NCBI GenBank assembly: GCA_023389055.1
Contig: JAEWFA010000006.1
Coordinates: 1 to 64,000 of the forward strand
Source: Pseudomonadota bacterium
Lineage (GTDB): Bacteria; Pseudomonadota; Gammaproteobacteria; Burkholderiales; Burkholderiaceae_E
Direction of reading: 5' to 3'
Length of the DNA stretch: 64,000 bases
Part shown: positions 27,001-34,232 of the stretch, one piece after another
Numbering within the stretch: the first letter of the stretch is position 1
Layout of the letters: each line of letters opens with the position of its first letter
Translations under genes and position numbers: made by a program
The notes under the pieces: generated by a model
Databases searched by the model: none
Seen by the model: the letters and a program-made list of their open reading frames with translations, nothing else
What the model was told of the DNA's origin: nothing

Positions 27001-27538
27001 CGCGCTGCACTTCCAGATACCAGGCACCGGGAAAGCGACGCTCCCATTTGCGGGCGATCTCGGCGGCACCGGGCGCATTCCCCGCCAGCAGCGCCTGGCC
27101 GACGTCGCCGTGCTGCGCGCCCGAGAGCGCGATCAGCCCTTCGCCGGCGAGGCGTCCGTCGGCACCCCGCTCGTCGAACCACTCCTCGCGCAATTCGCCA
27201 CGGCCGCGGTACTCGTTCTCGATCCACGCGCGGCTGAGCAGCTCGCACAGGCGCAGGTAGCCCGCGCGGTCGCGCGCGAGCAGCAGCATGCGAAAAGGCC
27301 GATCGCGATCGACGTCGTTGGCGACCCAGGCGTCGACGCCGCAGATCGGCTTGATGCCGCGCGCGCGCGCCGCCTTGTAGAACTTCACCCACCCGAACAG
27401 GTTCGCCAGGTCGGTGATCGCGATGGCGGGCTGCCCGTCGGCGAGCGCGCGTTCGACGAGCGCGTCGATTCGCACGATCGAGTCGCTGACCGAGTATTCG
27501 GTGTGGACCCGAAGGTGGACGAAACCGGGCGCGCTCAT
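24059..27538 (-). CDS. dnaE: DNA polymerase III subunit alpha
   Basis: A 1159-residue replicative polymerase of the DnaE1 class. The N-terminal PHP domain begins FVHLRVHTEYSVSDSIVRID. The catalytic acids lie in MPDFDIDFCQDQR (residues about 410-425) with a third in the palm, and FGTMASKAVIRDVGRVLDM and NVGMHAGGVLIAP are typical. An OB-fold (VWIAGIVAAQRTQMTRRGKMA) is near residue 1010. It is full length, so DnaE1 rather than the shorter error-prone ImuC/DnaE2. The start lies in a 32-base divergent region with a palindrome (see 27540-27569). It is coupled to msbA at its 3' end. Confidence 0.96.
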   Translation of the reverse strand: MSAPGFVHLRVHTEYSVSDSIVRIDALVERALADGQPAIAITDLANLFGWVKFYKAARARGIKPICGVDAWVANDVDRDRPFRMLLLARDRAGYLRLCELLSRAWIENEYRGRGELREEWFDERGADGRLAGEGLIALSGAQHGDVGQALLAGNAPGAAEIARKWERRFPGAWYLEVQRGGHPEAEAHTRAAAQLAARLSLPLVATHPVQFLDRDDHRAHEARVCIAQGAILADPRRVRMFAPEQHFLTQGEMAELFADLPSALENSVEIARRCNVSMVLGKARLPQFPTPDGVSLEDYLRALAREGLERRLATLFPPDRTAPETLAAKRAEYGARLDYECDTIVQMGFPGYFLIVADFINWAKANGVPVGPGRGSGAGSLVAYALGITDLDPIPYALLFERFLNPERVSMPDFDIDFCQDQRYRVIEYVRARYGEQAVSQIATFGTMASKAVIRDVGRVLDMSYTFCDQLSKLVPVVQNKPVSLAKAREAEPLLAERERNEDEVRALLALAEPLEDLTRNVGMHAGGVLIAPGRLTDFCPLYKPPGADAGVVSQFDKDDVEAVGLVKFDFLGLRNLTILDLAVRYVERSTGAKLDLQSMSFDDPRAYQVLRDANTTAVFQLESEGMKKLLKKLQPDRFEDIIAVLALYRPGPLGSGMVDDFILRKKGQQSIDYFHPDLKACLEPTYGVIVYQEQVMQIAQTIGGYTLGGADLLRRAMGKKKPEEMAQHRDVFVDGAKKKGYDVGLANKLFDLMAMFAEYGFNKSHTAAYAVVTYQTAWLKACHPAEYLAATLSADMDDTDKVKLFVDDARANGVELLPPDVNASQYRFEPVGERTIRYGLGAIKGTGEGAVLEILRARSERAFGDLFDFCARVDRRVVNRRAIEALVRAGAFDSLDDDRAKLLANVGRAMDAAEAAGAAIDQVSLFGDETGGLPAAPEWIEAPAWGERRRLQEEKAALGLFLSGHLFRAYETEVRSFVRLRLADVQPGPQPVWIAGIVAAQRTQMTRRGKMAFVTLDDGTAALEVCVFNELYESNRRLIRDDELVVVLGKCSRDDYSGGQRVIAERLLDLERARREFGKRLRIRLGARAADRTALRGAIEPFVVAEAEEQAIPVVVEYGNRDAACEVELGRNWRVRPHDDLIGAIRSMLRPLAAEVEY

Positions 27539-27539
27539 C

Positions 27540-27569
27540 GGTAGAATCTCATCGGCCCGAAATTCTACC
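27540..27569. promoter_or_regulatory. Inverted repeat with mirrored TAGAAT boxes between dnaE and the EamA gene
   Basis: GGTAGAAT, 14 bases, ATTCTACC forms a perfect 8-base inverted repeat that fills the 32-base gap between divergent start codons. Each arm contains TAGAAT, one base from the -10 consensus, reading outward for the gene it faces: 27542-27547 for EamA (+) and 27567-27562 for dnaE (-). Predicted transcription starts would nearly coincide at 27554-27555, giving leaders of about 16 bases without a Shine-Dalgarno. The -35 positions are poor on both strands. It could instead be a repressor operator. Confidence 0.45.
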
Positions 27570-27570
27570 C

Positions 27571-28470
27571 ATGTTGCCCTCCCATTCGCTGCCGCGCCGG
27601 CGCGCGATGCTGCTGCTGGCTTTCTGTGCCGCGTGCTGGAGCATCGCCGGCGTGCTCACGCGCCGGCTCGAGCACGCGGAAAGCCTCGACATCACGTTCT
27701 GGCGCAGCTTCTTCTGCGCTGCAACGATGCTCGTGCTGCTCGCCGCGCAGCGTCGCGGCAATCCGCTGCCGTCGGTAGCGCGCATGGGCTGGGCCGGTCT
27801 CGTCTCGGGCGCGATGTGGGCAACGATGTTCACCTGCTTCATGATCGCGTTGACGAAGACGAGCGTCGCCAACGCGCTGGTCGTGATGAGTATCGCGCCG
27901 CTCATGACCGCGCTGCTCGGGCGCGCCGTGCTCGGCACGCGGCTCGGCGCCTTCGACTGGATCGCCACGCTCCTGGCCGGCGCGGGAATCGCCTGGATGG
28001 TTCGCGACGGCCTCGACGGCGAAGGGCGAATCGGCATGGCGATCGCGCTGTGCGTTCCGCTGGCGAGCTCGGTGCAGGTCGTCGTGCTCAAGCGCCTGCA
28101 GACGCAGGTCGACCTCGCCCCGGCGGTGCTGGTCGGGGCGGTGCTGTCTTGCGCATTCACGCTCGCGCTCGCATGGCCGGTCGGGTTGGCGGTGGCCGAC
28201 CTGCCGATCCTCGTCCTGCTCGGCAGCGTGCAGCTGGCGATCCCCTGCTTCCTGCTGGTGCGCGCGGTGCGCCCGCTCGCGCCGCACGAGATCGCGCTGA
28301 TCGCGCTTCTCGAAGTCGTCCTCGGCCCGCTGTGGGCCTGGATGTGGGCCGACGAGGCAGTCTCGGCCGCCACGCTGCAAGGCGCGATCGTCGTGCTCGC
28401 CGCGCTCGTCGTCAACGCGCTGCTCGGAAGGCAGGCCGCGGCTTCGCCCGCACCAACCGCACCGGCATGA
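27571..28470 (+). CDS. EamA/DMT-family transporter
   Basis: A 299-residue inner-membrane protein with ten hydrophobic segments arranged as two EamA repeats. TFWRSFFCAATMLVLLAAQR and the repeat-1 end MIALTKTSVANALVVMSIAPLMTALLG, and repeat-2 LAPHEIALIALLEVVLGPLWAW with the conserved E and P, define the family. Substrate unknown; relatives export amino acids, metabolites or drugs. ATG at 27571 is used; a second ATG at 27607 (MLLLAF) is possible. No ribosome-binding site precedes either. Confidence 0.88.
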   Translation: MLPSHSLPRRRAMLLLAFCAACWSIAGVLTRRLEHAESLDITFWRSFFCAATMLVLLAAQRRGNPLPSVARMGWAGLVSGAMWATMFTCFMIALTKTSVANALVVMSIAPLMTALLGRAVLGTRLGAFDWIATLLAGAGIAWMVRDGLDGEGRIGMAIALCVPLASSVQVVVLKRLQTQVDLAPAVLVGAVLSCAFTLALAWPVGLAVADLPILVLLGSVQLAIPCFLLVRAVRPLAPHEIALIALLEVVLGPLWAWMWADEAVSAATLQGAIVVLAALVVNALLGRQAAASPAPTAPA

Positions 28471-28501
28471 GCGTTTGCATCGCCAACCTCCGGAGGCGGG
28501 C

Positions 28502-29359
28502 TTGAACCCGACATCGGCGCCACAATCGCCGCAGGAAATCGAGCTCTCCCGCCCCGATCGGACCGTGCTTCGCGGTCTGCGCTGGCGGCGCGCGGGCGGT
28601 GCGCGCGCCATCGTCGTCCACGGCCTGGGCGAGCACGCCGGAAGGCAGCGAAACGTCTGCAGGTTCCTCGCAGGGCGGGGTTTCGACGTCGTCGCCTTCG
28701 ATCATCGCGGCCATGGCCGCTCCGACGGAGCACGCGGCGCGCTGCGCCGCCAGCGGGATCTCGTCGACGATCTCGCAGCGATCGTCAGTTCGACCGCGAG
28801 CGCGCCGATCGTGCTCGTCGGGCACAGCATGGGCGGGCTGGTGGCGTTGCATCACGCGCTCGCGCATCCGGAGACCGTGGCGGCGCTCGTCCTGTCGTCG
28901 CCGGCACTCGACCCGGCGCTGAACTTCGGGCAAAAGCTGCTGCTGGCGACGATGTCGCGACTCGCCCCGAACGTGGCCGTCGGCAACGGCCTCGACGCCT
29001 CGAAGATCTCGCACGATCCGGCCGTCGTTCGCGCCTATCGAGAGGACCCGCTGGTGCACGATCGCATCACCGCCCGGCTGGCGCGCTTCATCGTCGAAGG
29101 CTCGCGCGAGGCGATCGAGCGCGCCGGCACGCTGGCCGTGCCGACGCTGCTGCTGGTCGCCGGCGACGATCGGCTGGTAGCGCCGGCGGGCAGCCATCGC
29201 TTCACGCGGCGCGCCACGCAACAACGCGTCGACGAACGCATCTACGACGGCCTGTGGCACGAACTGTTCAACGAAAACGAACCCGCGCGCAGCCGCGTGT
29301 TCGCCGATCTCGGCGCCTGGCTGGACAAGCAGGCGCTTGGCGCCGCCCCCCTCGCCTGA
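28502..29359 (+). CDS. Alpha/beta hydrolase, monoacylglycerol-lipase-like
   Basis: A 285-residue serine hydrolase. VVHGLGEHAGRQRNVCRFLAG is the oxyanion loop typical of monoacylglycerol lipases and lysophospholipases; the nucleophile is Ser109 in GHSMGG, the acid is Asp in AGDDRLVAP and the His lies in GLWHELFNE. It probably cleaves monoacylglycerols or lysophospholipids in the cytoplasm. TTG at 28502 is chosen because GGAGG lies five bases upstream. It follows the EamA gene by 31 bases and converges on the flavodoxin gene. Confidence 0.88.
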   Translation: MNPTSAPQSPQEIELSRPDRTVLRGLRWRRAGGARAIVVHGLGEHAGRQRNVCRFLAGRGFDVVAFDHRGHGRSDGARGALRRQRDLVDDLAAIVSSTASAPIVLVGHSMGGLVALHHALAHPETVAALVLSSPALDPALNFGQKLLLATMSRLAPNVAVGNGLDASKISHDPAVVRAYREDPLVHDRITARLARFIVEGSREAIERAGTLAVPTLLLVAGDDRLVAPAGSHRFTRRATQQRVDERIYDGLWHELFNENEPARSRVFADLGAWLDKQALGAAPLA

Positions 29360-29394
29360 ACCCCTGCCGGTCGGAAGCGCTTCTCCGATCCCTC

Positions 29395-29949
29395 TCAGCG
29401 CATCGCCGCGAAACGAGCGATGCGCCGCCCGTAAGCCTGTGCGGTGTCCAGGTCGCCCTGCGGCGGGCTGAGTTCGGGCGGAACGTTGTCGGCCTGTGCC
29501 ATCACTCCGGTGTAGCTGCCGATGCGATTGGCGGCGTTCGCGTCACCCGCCTGTGCCGACGGAAGCATGCCGAGGCCGACCCAGATCATCCCGTGCTGCA
29601 TCGCGAGCGTGAAGAAGTAATTCAATGTGGAGAGCTTGTCTCCGCTCATCGCCAGCGAGCAGGTGAAACCGCCGGCGAAGCGATCCCTCCAGCCCTGCGC
29701 GAACCAGATCTTCGAGCTCGCGTCGGCGAAGGCCTTGAACGCCGCGGAAGGGCCGCCCATGTACGTGGGCGCGCCGAACACGATCGCATCGGACGCCGAC
29801 AATGCCGTCCACCCGTCGGCGTCGATGCGCGAGACGTCGATGCCGTCCACCACGGTGCGCGGCAGCGAGGCCGCCCCCTCGTGGATCGCCTCGGCGATCC
29901 GCCGGGTATGACCGTATCCGGAGTGGTAAGCGATCGCGATCCGGGCCAT
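29395..29949 (-). CDS. Flavodoxin-fold NAD(P)H:quinone/FMN reductase (WrbA-like)
   Basis: A 184-residue flavodoxin-fold protein. The FMN phosphate loop is IAYHSGYGHTRRIAEAI (residues 5-21) and the second FMN contact is FGAPTYMGGPSAAFKAF. A long segment around GMIWVGLG follows. It resembles NAD(P)H:quinone oxidoreductases of the WrbA group but is shorter than WrbA and lacks the typical insertion. It starts one base after the stop of the pirin gene, so the two redox-linked proteins are co-expressed; pirins and quinone reductases both deal with quinone or flavonoid stress. Confidence 0.85.
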   Translation of the reverse strand: MARIAIAYHSGYGHTRRIAEAIHEGAASLPRTVVDGIDVSRIDADGWTALSASDAIVFGAPTYMGGPSAAFKAFADASSKIWFAQGWRDRFAGGFTCSLAMSGDKLSTLNYFFTLAMQHGMIWVGLGMLPSAQAGDANAANRIGSYTGVMAQADNVPPELSPPQGDLDTAQAYGRRIARFAAMR

Positions 29950-29950
29950 G

Positions 29951-30649
29951 TCAGCCGAGATCGAAGACGAGCACTTCGGCGTCGCGGCCTTCGTCCAGGA
30001 CGAAGCGCGACTCGCCGGTGAGCTTCGCCGCATCGCCCGCCTCGAGCGCGTCTCCGCCGAGCTTCAGCCGCCCCTGAACGACGTGCACGTAGACGCGCCG
30101 CCCCTCGGCGATGGCCCCTTCGATTCGCTCGGCGCCGTCGAGGAGCCCGGCGCAGACGACGGCGTCCTGGTGGATCGTCAGCGCGCCTTCGCGGGCGTCG
30201 TGCGCGGCGATCGGCTGCAGGCGGCCGCGCTTGGACGCGGCCTCGAAGTGTCGCTGCTCGTAGCCGGGCGCGATGCCGCGCTGTGCCGGCTCGATCCAGA
30301 TCTGCAGGAAGTGCGTGACGCCCTGCTGCTCGTGGTTGTACTCGGAGTGCTGCACGCCGGTGCCGGCACTCATGCGCTGCACGTCGCCGGGACGGATCAC
30401 CGACCCATTGCCCAGGCTGTCGCGATGCGCGAGGGCGCCCTCGAGCACATAGGTGATGATCTCCATGTCGCGATGGCCGTGCGTGCCGAAGCCGGTGCCC
30501 GGCGCGATGCGGTCCTCGTTGATCACGCGCAGCGCGCCGAACCCCATGTGACGCGGATCGTAGTAGTCGGCGAAGGAAAAGCTGTGCAACGTCTTCAGCC
30601 AACCGTGATCGGCGCGACCGCGCTCGTCGCTGCGTCGAATCTCGATCAT
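29951..30649 (-). CDS. Pirin family protein (bicupin)
   Basis: A 232-residue pirin. The cupin metal ligands are visible in FGTHGHRDMEIITYVLEG (two His) and AGTGVQHSEYNHE (His and Glu), and the start IEIRRSDERGRADHGWLKTLHSFSFADYYDP is the pirin signature. Bacterial pirins oxidise quercetin-like flavonoids or modulate enzymes. ATG at 30649 has GGAGG a few bases upstream. Together with the flavodoxin it forms a two-gene unit divergent from gluQ across 78 bases. Confidence 0.92.
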   Translation of the reverse strand: MIEIRRSDERGRADHGWLKTLHSFSFADYYDPRHMGFGALRVINEDRIAPGTGFGTHGHRDMEIITYVLEGALAHRDSLGNGSVIRPGDVQRMSAGTGVQHSEYNHEQQGVTHFLQIWIEPAQRGIAPGYEQRHFEAASKRGRLQPIAAHDAREGALTIHQDAVVCAGLLDGAERIEGAIAEGRRVYVHVVQGRLKLGGDALEAGDAAKLTGESRFVLDEGRDAEVLVFDLG

Positions 30650-30713
30650 CGTCGCCTCCGGACGAGAATGCGGCCAGTGTAATGCCGCAGCACGGTGGCT
30701 GCCGCGCACGAAA

Positions 30714-30719
30714 TACAAT
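30714..30719 (+). promoter_or_regulatory. Candidate -10 box of gluQ (leaderless transcript)
   Basis: TACAAT, one change from TATAAT, ends nine bases before the ATG at 30728. A transcript from it would start at about the A of the ATG. There is no Shine-Dalgarno before that ATG, consistent with a leaderless message. No good -35 is seen. Confidence 0.35.
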
Positions 30720-30727
30720 TCGATGCA

Positions 30728-31615
30728 ATGCCCGCCGCCGAACGAACGCGCTACGTCGGCCGCTTCGCGCCTTCGCCCACCGGCCCGTTGCACGCCGGTT
30801 CGCTCGTTGCCGCGCTCGCCAGCCGCCTGGACGCGCGCGCGCACGACGGGCGCTGGCTCGTGCGCATCGAGGATCTCGACGCTCCGCGCGAAATGCCAGG
30901 AGCGACGCGCTCGATCCTCGACACGCTCGCGCGGCTGGGATTCCACAGCGATGGCGAGATCGTCCACCAGAGCCGGCGCGACGAAGCGTACCGACAGGTT
31001 TTCGAGCGTCTCGTCGCAGGCGCTCACGTCTACCCGTGCGCCTGCACGCGCCGCGAAATCGCCGATTCGAGTACGCAACGCGGCGAAACGACCGCAGGCG
31101 GCGGAAAGCCGTATCCGGGAACCTGCCGCAACGGAATCCCCGCGGGCCGCACTGCGCGCGCCTGGCGGGTGCGCGTCGGGCCGACCCCGGTGCAGTGGAT
31201 CGACCGGCTGGCCGGCTCGCGCTGTGATCGCCTCGACGAGCAGGTCGGCGACTTCGTGGTCCGGCGCGCCGACGGGCAGTGGGCCTATCAGCTCGCGGTG
31301 GTGGTGGACGACAACGCACAGGGCGTGACCGACGTCGTGCGAGGCGCCGATCTGCTCGAGTCGACGGCACGACAGCTGCATCTGCGTCGGCTGCTCGGAT
31401 GGCCCGTGCCGCGGCACCTGCACGTTCCCGTCCTGGTCGGCCCCGACGGCGCCAAGCTCTCCAAGCAGACCGGCGCGCCCCCCGTGGACGCTGCTCGCCC
31501 GATCGAGGCGCTCGATGCAGCGCTCGAGGCGCTCGGCCTGGGAAACATCGGAAACGAACCGGTCGATCGCTGGTGGTCGATCGCCACCGGACGCTGGGCG
31601 CGGGCCCGGCTCTGA
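30728..31615 (+). CDS. gluQ: Glutamyl-queuosine tRNA(Asp) synthetase
   Basis: A 295-residue truncated glutamyl-tRNA synthetase homologue that loads Glu onto queuosine 34 of tRNA-Asp. Motifs: RYVGRFAPSPTGPLHAGSLVA (HIGH-like), LVRIEDLDAPREMPG, a zinc site (PCAC plus the later Y-P-G-T-C), and GAKLSKQTGAP (KMSKS-like). The anticodon-binding domain of GluRS is missing, as in all GluQ. ATG 30728 fits the family start; a GTG at 30695 would add eleven residues that the family does not have. Confidence 0.93.
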   Translation: MPAAERTRYVGRFAPSPTGPLHAGSLVAALASRLDARAHDGRWLVRIEDLDAPREMPGATRSILDTLARLGFHSDGEIVHQSRRDEAYRQVFERLVAGAHVYPCACTRREIADSSTQRGETTAGGGKPYPGTCRNGIPAGRTARAWRVRVGPTPVQWIDRLAGSRCDRLDEQVGDFVVRRADGQWAYQLAVVVDDNAQGVTDVVRGADLLESTARQLHLRRLLGWPVPRHLHVPVLVGPDGAKLSKQTGAPPVDAARPIEALDAALEALGLGNIGNEPVDRWWSIATGRWARARL

Positions 31616-31635
31616 CCCGGCGTGATCGGTGCGGG

Positions 31636-32805
31636 CTACGACGCGGCGGGATCCCCGTCGCGCGGCTCGGGCGCATCGCCGGCGATCGGCTCTTCGAGCC
31701 CGCGGCGCGGCACGGAGAATCCGAACACGACGCGGTCGGGCCGATCGGCATCGACGAAGACCGAGCCCCGGTGCGCGCGCACGAACTGATCGACGATGTA
31801 CAGGCCCAGTCCGAGCCCTTCGCGACCGCTTCTCGTGCTGCGAAACGGCTCGAACAGTCGCGGTCGCTCGACGAGCTCGATGCTGCCGGCATTCTCGACC
31901 TCGACGCGCAGCGCGTCGTGCCGGCTGCCGTCGACCAGCACGCGGACCGCTTCGCCCGCGGTGCCGTGTCGAAGCGCATTCGATACCAGGTTCGACGCCA
32001 CCTGCGCAATGCGGTCGGGATCGAGCGTCGCGCGCACGTCGCCGACGATGCGAAGCTCGATGCGCGCTTCGGGCGCGGCCTGGCGCAGCTCGCTGACCAC
32101 GCCTTCGATCACCTGCCCCAGGTCCACCGGCCGCGGCTCGATGCGCAGGCCTCCGGCGCGGATCCGCGAGAAGTCGAGCAGCTGCGTGATCAGCGCCGAC
32201 ATGCGCGAAGCGCTGGACTTCAAGCGGACCGCGCTCTGACGGACGTTGTCGTCGGCGGCAGTGCGCAGCAACAGCTCGGCGGTGAAGCCGATCGCCGACA
32301 GCGGCGTGCGCAGGTCGTGCGTGAGCACCGCGACCATCATCTCGTTGAGCGACAGCGCCCGCTCGAGCTCGAGCATGCGCCGGTGCAACTGCCGGCGCTG
32401 GTCGTGCAACTCGACGAAGACGTCGACCTTGCTGTGCAGGACCTTCGGGTCGATCGGCTTGTTCAGGAAATCGACGGCGCCCGCTTCGTAGCCGCGGAAC
32501 GAGCGCTGCGCATCGATGGGCGCGGCCGTGACGAAGATGATCGGGATGGTGCGCGTGCGCTCGGTGCCACGCATCAGTTCGGCGAGTTCGAAGCCGTCCA
32601 TGCCGGGCATCTGCACGTCGACGAGGGCGAGCGCCACGTCGTTGGCGAGCAACAGCTCGAGCGCCTCGATGCCGCTCGAAGCGGTGAGCACCCGCAGGCC
32701 CGGACGTTCGAGCAGCGCACGCATCGCGACGAGGTTCTGCTCGATGTCGTCGACGACGAGCACGCTGACGTCCATGCGCGCATCGGAAGAGACGGCTTCG
32801 ATCAT
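31636..32805 (-). CDS. Receiver-histidine kinase hybrid (response regulator fused to sensor kinase)
   Basis: A 389-residue soluble protein. Residues 13-130 are a CheY-like receiver: acidic pair in VLVVDDIE, phospho-acceptor Asp63 in ALVDVQMPGMDG, Lys in FLNKP. A HisKA domain follows with the phospho-His in LTHDLRTPLSAIGF, then HATPase_c with SNLVSNALRHG (N box) and GREGLGLGLYIVDQFV (G2 box). There is no membrane or PAS region, so it is probably driven by phosphate from a partner, such as the large hybrid kinase three genes upstream. It is the last gene of the cheR/cheB unit and overlaps cheB by ATGA. Confidence 0.9.
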   Translation of the reverse strand: MIEAVSSDARMDVSVLVVDDIEQNLVAMRALLERPGLRVLTASSGIEALELLLANDVALALVDVQMPGMDGFELAELMRGTERTRTIPIIFVTAAPIDAQRSFRGYEAGAVDFLNKPIDPKVLHSKVDVFVELHDQRRQLHRRMLELERALSLNEMMVAVLTHDLRTPLSAIGFTAELLLRTAADDNVRQSAVRLKSSASRMSALITQLLDFSRIRAGGLRIEPRPVDLGQVIEGVVSELRQAAPEARIELRIVGDVRATLDPDRIAQVASNLVSNALRHGTAGEAVRVLVDGSRHDALRVEVENAGSIELVERPRLFEPFRSTRSGREGLGLGLYIVDQFVRAHRGSVFVDADRPDRVVFGFSVPRRGLEEPIAGDAPEPRDGDPAAS

Positions 32806-33383
32806 CGCGCCAACCCGGCCAACAGCGGGCCGATTCGCTCCAGCGAAAGGACGGCATCGGCGCCGACGGCGCGCAACGCCGATTCGGGCATCGTCGCCGC
32901 GTGAGCCGTCGCGGGATCCTCGATCCACAGCCTGCCGCCGTGTGCGCGCACCGAGACGGCGCCCGCAGTGCCGTCGGCGCTCGCGCCCGTCAGCAACACC
33001 GCCAGCAGGCGCTCGCGATAGGCAACCGCGGCGCTCTCGAAGGTGGGATCGATGGCAGGCCGCGAGAACAGTACCGGTTCGTCAAACGACAGCGCGATGC
33101 GCCGCTCGGCCTCGACGAGCATGTGATAGCCGGGCGGTGCGACAGTGACGGTTCCCGCCTCGATCGGCTGCTTGTCCAGCGCTTCGGCCACCGGAAGCGC
33201 GCAGTGCTCGCCGAGCAGCGCCGCAAGCGAAGACGGCCTCTGCGGCGAGACGTGCATCACGACGAGCATCGCGGGGGCGAAGGACGCCGGCAGCGCCTGC
33301 ACGATCGACAACAACGCGTTCACGCCGCCGGCCGATGCTCCGACGACGACGAGCTCGAAACGGGGTTCGGCATCGTCACTCAT
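32802..33383 (-). CDS. cheB: CheB-type protein-glutamate methylesterase domain, no receiver
   Basis: A 193-residue protein that is only the CheB catalytic domain. The catalytic Ser18 is in VVVGASAGGVNALLSIVQALP, the His in LVVMHVSPQ and the Asp in LLTGASADGTAGA. Canonical CheB has an N-terminal receiver that switches it on; here that is absent, and a stand-alone receiver-kinase is coupled directly downstream. It would demethylate or deamidate glutamyl side chains on a receptor that is not in the window. The start overlaps the cheR stop (33380-33383). Confidence 0.9.
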   Translation of the reverse strand: MSDDAEPRFELVVVGASAGGVNALLSIVQALPASFAPAMLVVMHVSPQRPSSLAALLGEHCALPVAEALDKQPIEAGTVTVAPPGYHMLVEAERRIALSFDEPVLFSRPAIDPTFESAAVAYRERLLAVLLTGASADGTAGAVSVRAHGGRLWIEDPATAHAATMPESALRAVGADAVLSLERIGPLLAGLAR

Positions 33384-34228
33384 CGCTTGCGGTAGATGCG
33401 CGCCTCGGGCGCGACCAGATCGAAGGCATCGGCGTGCGCGCCGAATTGCAGCGTTTCGCGCGGCCCGACGCCGAGGTAGCCGTGGCGTACGAGCGAGTCG
33501 CGAAACAGGCCCACGGCGCGATCCTGAAGCGGCCGATTGAAGTAGATCAGCACGTTGCGGCACGAGACCAGGTGGACTTCCGAGAATACGCTATCGGTGG
33601 CGAGGCTGTGATCGGCGAACAGGATCCTGCTCTTCAGCCGGCGCGAGAGCACCGCCCCGCCATAGGCTTCAGAGTAATGGTCGGAAAGCGACCCGCGTCC
33701 GCCGGCCGCATGGTAGTTGCGGCTGAACTGCGCCATGCGCTCCAGCGGGTAGACACCTTTCTCGGCCTGATCGATCGCCGCCGGATGGATGTCGGTGGCG
33801 TAGACGACGGCGCGCTCCAGAAGCCGCTCCTCGGCGAGCAGGATCGCCAGCGACCACACCTCCTCGCCCGAACTGCATCCGGCCACCCACACCTTCAACG
33901 ACGGATAAGTGGCGAGCACCGGCAGCACTTCGTCGCGCAGCTTCCGGAAGTACGGCGGGTCGCGGAACATCTCGCTGACCTGCACCGTGAAGAACCGCAG
34001 CATCTGCGCAAAGGTCGCCGGATCGTGCAGGATGCGATCCTGCAACTGCGTGAGCGTTGCGCAGCCGAAGTACTCCATTGCCAGGCGCAGCCGGCGGCGC
34101 AGCGAAGCCATCGCGTAGTCGCGGAAGTCGTGCTGGTAGCGCAGCATCACCGCCTCGAGAAGCAGGCGGATCTCGATGTCGAACAGCGCGTCGTCGTCGC
34201 TCGCGCCGGTCGGCTTCAACTCGTCCAT
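33380..34228 (-). CDS. cheR: CheR-type protein-glutamate O-methyltransferase
   Basis: A 282-residue SAM-dependent methyltransferase. The N-terminal four-helix domain (residues about 10-80) has YQHDFRDYAMASLRRRLR, and the SAM domain has VWVAGCSSGEEVWSLAILL and later VSCRNVLIYFNRPLQ, both signatures of CheR. ATG 34228 sits four bases from the stop of the hybrid kinase. The basic beta-subdomain and the lack of a pentapeptide-binding or TPR extension are as in minimal CheR proteins. Its methyl-acceptor receptor is not encoded here. Confidence 0.92.
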   Translation of the reverse strand: MDELKPTGASDDDALFDIEIRLLLEAVMLRYQHDFRDYAMASLRRRLRLAMEYFGCATLTQLQDRILHDPATFAQMLRFFTVQVSEMFRDPPYFRKLRDEVLPVLATYPSLKVWVAGCSSGEEVWSLAILLAEERLLERAVVYATDIHPAAIDQAEKGVYPLERMAQFSRNYHAAGGRGSLSDHYSEAYGGAVLSRRLKSRILFADHSLATDSVFSEVHLVSCRNVLIYFNRPLQDRAVGLFRDSLVRHGYLGVGPRETLQFGAHADAFDLVAPEARIYRKR

Positions 34229-34232
34229 CGCC

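Noticed and set aside
22272..27392. A 1706-codon open frame joining msbA to a frame opposite or out of phase with dnaE
   Set aside because: Only the msbA part has recognisable motifs. The rest is Arg-rich and is an out-of-frame shadow of dnaE on the same strand, expected in GC-rich DNA.
29371..29388. TCGGA ... TCCGA stem between the convergent hydrolase and flavodoxin genes
   Set aside because: Only five pairs with a palindromic GAAGCGCTTC inside and no T-run. Too weak to call.
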